Positions 23,912 to 27,410 of a DNA stretch of 27,410 nt are shown here, piece after piece. The stretch spans positions 1 through 27,410 of the forward strand of contig JBJXGV010000051.1 of NCBI GenBank assembly GCA_046160485.1. Direction: 5' to 3'. The notes below the pieces were generated by a model, which was given only the letters and a program-made list of their open reading frames with translations, was not told where the DNA came from and ran no database searches. The stretch is from JBJXGV01 sp046160485. GTDB taxonomy: Bacteria; Orphanbacterota; Orphanbacteria; JBJXGV01. Numbering within the stretch: the stretch's first letter is position 1; the number at the start of each line of letters is the position of its first letter. Made by a program: the position numbers and the translations under genes.

Positions 23912-26413
23912 ATGCACTACTCGAGCGATCTTGGCATTCTGAGAAGCGCTTCACTGTCGGCACGCATCGCTTCGATCTTCGCGGCTGTTCTAACGCTCTG
24001 CGCACTCGTTGTGTGGGCCGCGCCAGCCGGTGCTCAACCAGCAACGAGCCTTCGAAGTTCCAGGCCTGGCCTCATCGAGAATCTCGGGCAGTGGCCCGAC
24101 GCCGTCGTGTTCGCGTATCACGCGCCCGGCCAAGTCGTCTGGTTCACGCGCGACGGCTATGTCATCGATCGCTTCACAGAGACGCCCTTGTCGATTGGTG
24201 ATTGGCGGCGCGGCGGCGCGCTGAAGGACGCCGTGAGGAGTAGCGAACGGCGCGCGCGCGGTGTCGTTGTCGCGGCCCGCCTCGTGGATTCGAACACGTC
24301 GCCGACAATCGAAGCGCGCAACACACTCCCCGGACGGCACAACTACTTCGTCGGTGACCAACCGGAGCGTTGGCGCTCGAACGTCGCGAGTTACTCCGAG
24401 ATTTGGTATCGCGGCGTTTACCCGGGAGTCGATCTCGTCTACCGCTTCGATGAGAGCGCCGGCCTCAAGTACGACGTGTTGTTCGCGCCGGGCGTCGACC
24501 CGCGCACGTTCGCGCTGCGTTACGCGGGCAACGACGGCGTCGCGATCACCGCCGGCGGCGACTTGCGCATCGACACGGCGGAAGGCGAGTTCCTCGAAGA
24601 ACGGCCGGTCATCTATCAGGAGCGCGGCGGCCAGCGCATTCCCGTTGCGGGCGCGTACGCGCTACGCGCCGACGGAAGCCTCTCGTTCGACGTGCCGTCG
24701 TACGATCGCACGCTGCCGCTCGTCATCGATCCGCGCTTGTCGTGGAGCACCTTCTTCGGCGGCGCGGGAATCGATGTTGCGCAAGTGATCGCGTCCGACG
24801 CCAACGCGCATGTGGTCGTGGCGGGATACACGAACTCCATTGCGTATCCGACTACGGTTGGGGCATACGATCGCACGGCGAACGGAAACAACGACTGTGT
24901 CGTGACCAAGTTCGATGCGTCTGGCGGGCTCAGGTTCTCGACGTTCATCGGCGGCTCGGGTAACGACTACGGTCAGGCCGTCATGGTCGATGGCGCCGGC
25001 AACACCCTCGTCGCGGGCTACACAACGTCGACGAATTTTCCGACCACGGTGGGCGCGTACGATCGAACGTACGGCGGCGGCGAGTTCGATGCCGTTCTGC
25101 TCAAATTGAGTCCGGACGGCTCGGCACTCACTTACTCGACGCTGTTCGGCAGCACTGGCTTTGACGTCGCGTACGGAGTTGCCGTCTCGAGCGCCGGGAA
25201 TCCGGTGATCGTGGGATTTACGTCTTCGTCGAACCTGCCGACTACTCCGAACGCTTTCGACGCCACCTTCAACGGCTATTTCGACGGATTCATTTCGGTG
25301 CTGAATTCAAACGCGAGCGCGCTCGTTCATTCGACGTTTCTCGGGGGAGCCGGCGAGGACCTCTGCCTCGGATTGGCCCTCGGCCCCGGAGACCGGTTGA
25401 TCGTGGGCGGGTCGACGCAATCGACCGACTTTCCAACCTCCATCGGAGCGTACGATCGCACTTGGAACGGCGATCAAGATGGGTTTCTCGCTCTCTACGA
25501 TCTCGATAATGAGGCGCTTGGTTTCTCGACGTACATCGGCGGTAGCTCAATGGAATACGGCTACACCGTGGCTGTCGACGGAGCTGGGCGACCCGTGCTC
25601 GGAGGCGAAACGTCTTCCCCGGATTATCCCCTGTCGCCGCGCGCGTTCGATAGCGAGCTAACGGGTGCGACAGACGCCTTCGTCACGAAACTGAATGCGG
25701 CGGGAAGCGCGCTCGTGTTTTCGACGTTTCTCGGTGGCGAGAGTTTTGACTACGTGCAGGGCATCGTGGCTCCCTCCGATGGTTCCGTCATCGCGACGGG
25801 CGCCACGTTCTCCACCGACTTTCAGATCACCGGCGGCGCTTTCGCGGGCACTCCCTACGCCGGAGGAATTGCTGATGCGTTCGTCACGCGTATCGGAAGA
25901 AAGGGCGAGGCGGCGATCTTCTCGAGCTGTCTAGGCGGCTCCGATATCGACGCGGGCTACGCGATCGCGCTCGCAGCCGATTCGCGAGTGATCGCGACAG
26001 GCTATTCAGCCTCTATGGACTTCCCGACGACGCTGGGCGCTTACGATCGTTCGATGGGCGGCGTTATCGACGTGTATGTCACGAGCATGCCGATTACCAG
26101 TGAAGGTTCCGTCGAAAAAAACAGCGTGTCGGGCGCCTCGGCGCTAGCAGCAGTGGAGCTTACCGTCGAGTCGCCGGCGCGCGCGACGATCTCGGCGCGC
26201 GTTACGATGCCGCGCGGCGGCGCCGCGACGATCGAGGTGCTCGATGTGTCGGGGCGGCGCGTTCTCGAGCGGCGATTCGACGCGCTCCCCGCGGGGCTGA
26301 GCGCGCTCACGCTCGACGGTGCGGCTGTGCGGGCGCTCGCGCCCGGGCTTTACATGCTGCGCGTCATGACCGGCGAGGGGTCGGCGGCGGCGAAACTGAC
26401 CGTCGTGCGCTAG
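23912..26413 (+). CDS. Secreted SBBP (seven-bladed beta-propeller) repeat protein with divergent FlgD-like tail
   Basis: The 833-aa protein has a signal peptide (about 1-45; IASIFAAVLTLCALVVWAAPAGAQ). An N-terminal domain of about 225 residues carries the ENLGQWPDAV and GVYPGVDLVYR marks and the closing PLVIDPRLSWSTFFGG, the arrangement usually placed before SBBP repeats (DUF7948-like, from memory). Seven SBBP repeats of about 65 aa follow (about 275-729), each of the form S-T-F-x-G-G, D, AVDGAGN, VAGYT, FPTT, GAYD, DAFVTKL. A short linker leads to a compact FlgD-like module (about 750-833) with VLDVSGRRVLERR and GLYMLRV but without the usual WDGRD motif. The role is unknown; seven repeats match a closed seven-bladed propeller at the cell surface. 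Promoter, ribosome binding site and terminator make it a single-gene unit. Confidence 0.9.
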   Translation: MHYSSDLGILRSASLSARIASIFAAVLTLCALVVWAAPAGAQPATSLRSSRPGLIENLGQWPDAVVFAYHAPGQVVWFTRDGYVIDRFTETPLSIGDWRRGGALKDAVRSSERRARGVVVAARLVDSNTSPTIEARNTLPGRHNYFVGDQPERWRSNVASYSEIWYRGVYPGVDLVYRFDESAGLKYDVLFAPGVDPRTFALRYAGNDGVAITAGGDLRIDTAEGEFLEERPVIYQERGGQRIPVAGAYALRADGSLSFDVPSYDRTLPLVIDPRLSWSTFFGGAGIDVAQVIASDANAHVVVAGYTNSIAYPTTVGAYDRTANGNNDCVVTKFDASGGLRFSTFIGGSGNDYGQAVMVDGAGNTLVAGYTTSTNFPTTVGAYDRTYGGGEFDAVLLKLSPDGSALTYSTLFGSTGFDVAYGVAVSSAGNPVIVGFTSSSNLPTTPNAFDATFNGYFDGFISVLNSNASALVHSTFLGGAGEDLCLGLALGPGDRLIVGGSTQSTDFPTSIGAYDRTWNGDQDGFLALYDLDNEALGFSTYIGGSSMEYGYTVAVDGAGRPVLGGETSSPDYPLSPRAFDSELTGATDAFVTKLNAAGSALVFSTFLGGESFDYVQGIVAPSDGSVIATGATFSTDFQITGGAFAGTPYAGGIADAFVTRIGRKGEAAIFSSCLGGSDIDAGYAIALAADSRVIATGYSASMDFPTTLGAYDRSMGGVIDVYVTSMPITSEGSVEKNSVSGASALAAVELTVESPARATISARVTMPRGGAATIEVLDVSGRRVLERRFDALPAGLSALTLDGAAVRALAPGLYMLRVMTGEGSAAAKLTVVR
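24739..26099 (+). repeat. Seven SBBP coding repeats (~65 aa each)
   Basis: Each unit starts with S-T-F-L-G-G or a close variant (STFFGG, STFIGG, STLFGS, STFLGG, STYIGG, STFLGG, SSCLGG) and includes a D-x-F-P-T-T-like turn and a GAYDRT-like stretch. Similarity is at protein level; DNA identity is modest. Confidence 0.88.
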
Positions 26414-26421
26414 GCGCCGAG

Positions 26422-26456
26422 GGCGGGCGACGCGCGGCTCCGCGCGAGCGCCCGCC
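26422..26456 (+). terminator. Long GC-rich hairpin after the SBBP gene
   Basis: An outer 8-bp stem GGCGGGCG (26422-26429) with CGCCCGCC (26449-26456) encloses an inner stem CGCGCG (26431-26436) with CGCGCG (26441-26446) and loop GCTC. It starts 8 bp after the stop codon; no T-run follows. Confidence 0.55.
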
Positions 26457-26490
26457 ACCCGCGCCGGCACTCGCGCGGCGGGTTTCGCGC

Positions 26491-26519
26491 ACGACATGCG
26501 CGCCGCGTTGCACTAACAT
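26491..26519 (+). promoter_or_regulatory. Weak promoter candidate for the permease gene
   Basis: ACGACA (26491-26496), a 17-bp spacer and TAACAT (26514-26519) would start transcription near 26526, almost at ATG 26528. No Shine-Dalgarno sequence precedes that ATG, so the transcript may be leaderless. Low-information match. Confidence 0.25.
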
Positions 26520-26527
26520 CCGTCGCC

Positions 26528-27410
26528 ATGACTTCGCACGGATGGATCGCGCTTGCGACACTCTTCGCGGCGGCCGTGCTCTTTCTGCTTCGCGTTCTGC
26601 CGGCCGAAGTCGTTTCGCTTGCGATTCCCGTCGTTCTCTATCTCACGGGCGTGCTGCCGGACGCGGCCGATGCGCTGCGCGGCTTCGGCAACGACCAGGT
26701 CGTCGCGCTCGGAGCGATCTTCGTCGTCGGCGCCGGGCTTCACGGCTCGGGCGTAGCGACGATCATCGCGCGCGGCATCCATCGCGCGAGCGGCCGCAAC
26801 GAAGGCCGCCTCCTCTTCTTCATGATGACCGCGGTCGCGCTCGTCTCCGGCTTCATGAACAATCCGGCCGTCGTCGCGCTCTTTCTGCCGGCGACGGTCG
26901 CGCTCTCGCGGCAATCGATGATCTCGCCGTCGCGGCTTCTCATGCCGATGGCGTTCGCCGCGGTGCTCGGCGGAAACCTCACGCTCATCGGCAACACACC
27001 GAATCTTCTCGTCAGCGGGTACTTGCAACAGCGCGCCGGCGCGCCGTTCGGCATGTTCGACTACGCGCTCGCGGGGCTCCCGATCGTCGTCGCGGGAATC
27101 GTGTTTACGGTCGTGATGCGGCGGCGGCTTCTGCCGCAACGCAGCTACGAAGAGCGCATGCGCGAGGCGCTTCTGCCGGAGGAGTTGGCGCAAAGCTACG
27201 GGCTCACGCAGAACCTCTGCCGCATGCGCGTGCTCGCGAAGTCGGGCATCGTCGGGAAGACGCTCGCGGACGCGGGGATTCGCAGCCGCTATGGGTTGTC
27301 CGTCGTGGCGGTCGTGCGCGCGGGCGGGATGGGGCGCGGTGCGCGCGGCGCTGGCGCGAGCGCGAGCGCGGATGCGAGCGGCAGTGCGGGCGCGGGCGCG
27401 GGCGGCGTCG
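26528..27410 (+). CDS. SLC13/DASS-type anion permease with RCK-C (TrkA-C) domain (3' partial)
   Basis: 294 codons are visible and the frame is open at the right edge. The N-terminal part has membrane helices (LFAAAVLFLLRVLPAEVVSL, VVALGAIFVVGAGLHGSG) and the first re-entrant loop GFMNNPAVVALFLPATVAL (Asn111, Asn112). GGNLTLIGNTPNLLVSGYL (Asn150) follows. Both are hallmarks of the divalent anion:sodium symporter family, whose members move dicarboxylates, sulfate or similar ions. The usual Asn-Thr after the first Asn is Asn-Pro here. From about residue 217 the sequence changes to MRVLAKSGIVGKTLADAGIRSRYGLSVVAVVRAG, the start of an RCK-C regulatory domain, as in sulfate or phosphate permease-like members. 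It then enters an Ala/Gly/Ser low-complexity stretch (about 27321-27410). The substrate cannot be assigned. Confidence 0.85.
   Translation, partial: MTSHGWIALATLFAAAVLFLLRVLPAEVVSLAIPVVLYLTGVLPDAADALRGFGNDQVVALGAIFVVGAGLHGSGVATIIARGIHRASGRNEGRLLFFMMTAVALVSGFMNNPAVVALFLPATVALSRQSMISPSRLLMPMAFAAVLGGNLTLIGNTPNLLVSGYLQQRAGAPFGMFDYALAGLPIVVAGIVFTVVMRRRLLPQRSYEERMREALLPEELAQSYGLTQNLCRMRVLAKSGIVGKTLADAGIRSRYGLSVVAVVRAGGMGRGARGAGASASADASGSAGAGAGGV

Overview
This window looks like a chromosomal segment of a GC-rich, Gram-negative, probably environmental bacterium. The strongest lineage clue is the repeated use of a C-terminal FlgD/Ig-like domain of the kind annotated as a type IX-style sorting domain. 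It occurs together with a TPR-bearing Ser/Thr kinase, an ECF-type sigma factor of the class common in Planctomycetes and Acidobacteria, SBBP propellers and a multiheme cytochrome. That mix fits the FCB-superphylum periphery (Candidatus Eisenbacteria or similar) best. This placement is inference; the window holds no rRNA or other phylogenetic marker. I saw no tRNA, rRNA, CRISPR array, transposase or phage gene.

Layout. 1-1868 (+): secreted protein of six near-identical 48-aa propeller-like repeats with a FlgD-type tail, cut by the left edge. 2029-3864 (+): polytopic membrane protein resembling GT-C glycosyltransferases. 4071-4643 (+): Ogt/MGMT DNA repair methyltransferase. 4696-7401 (-): exported cytochrome with six CxxCH motifs and a FlgD-type tail. 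7739-8266 (+): DinB-like protein. 8273-11747 (-): two-gene operon of an ECF-type sigma factor followed by a membrane Ser/Thr kinase with TPRs. 11974-18601 (+), divergent from that operon: a lipoprotein with a caspase/legumain-like (clan CD) peptidase core, 13 bp ahead of a 1389-aa beta-helix protein built from five units of about 224 aa with a FlgD-type tail. 18706-21936 (-): AtoE-type short-chain fatty acid transporter, RlmI-like methyltransferase and RluA-family pseudouridine synthase, the last two overlapping by 4 bp. 22061-23653 (+): a diverged paralogue of the first protein with seven repeats. 23912-26413 (+): a seven-repeat SBBP propeller protein. 26528-27410 (+): an SLC13/DASS-type anion permease cut by the right edge.

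Theme. Five of the fourteen genes encode large exported repeat or cofactor proteins ending in the same type of module, so much of this segment builds the cell surface. The most interesting local arrangement is the sigma factor/kinase operon divergent from the peptidase/beta-helix pair. It reads as a possible regulated surface-protein locus with its own protease, but that link is inferred from position and domain content only. Conserved enzymes here also carry Ala/Gly/Ser-rich low-complexity inserts, which looks like a property of this genome. Several GC-rich stem-loops sit where transcription should end; only one is followed by a convincing T-rich run.
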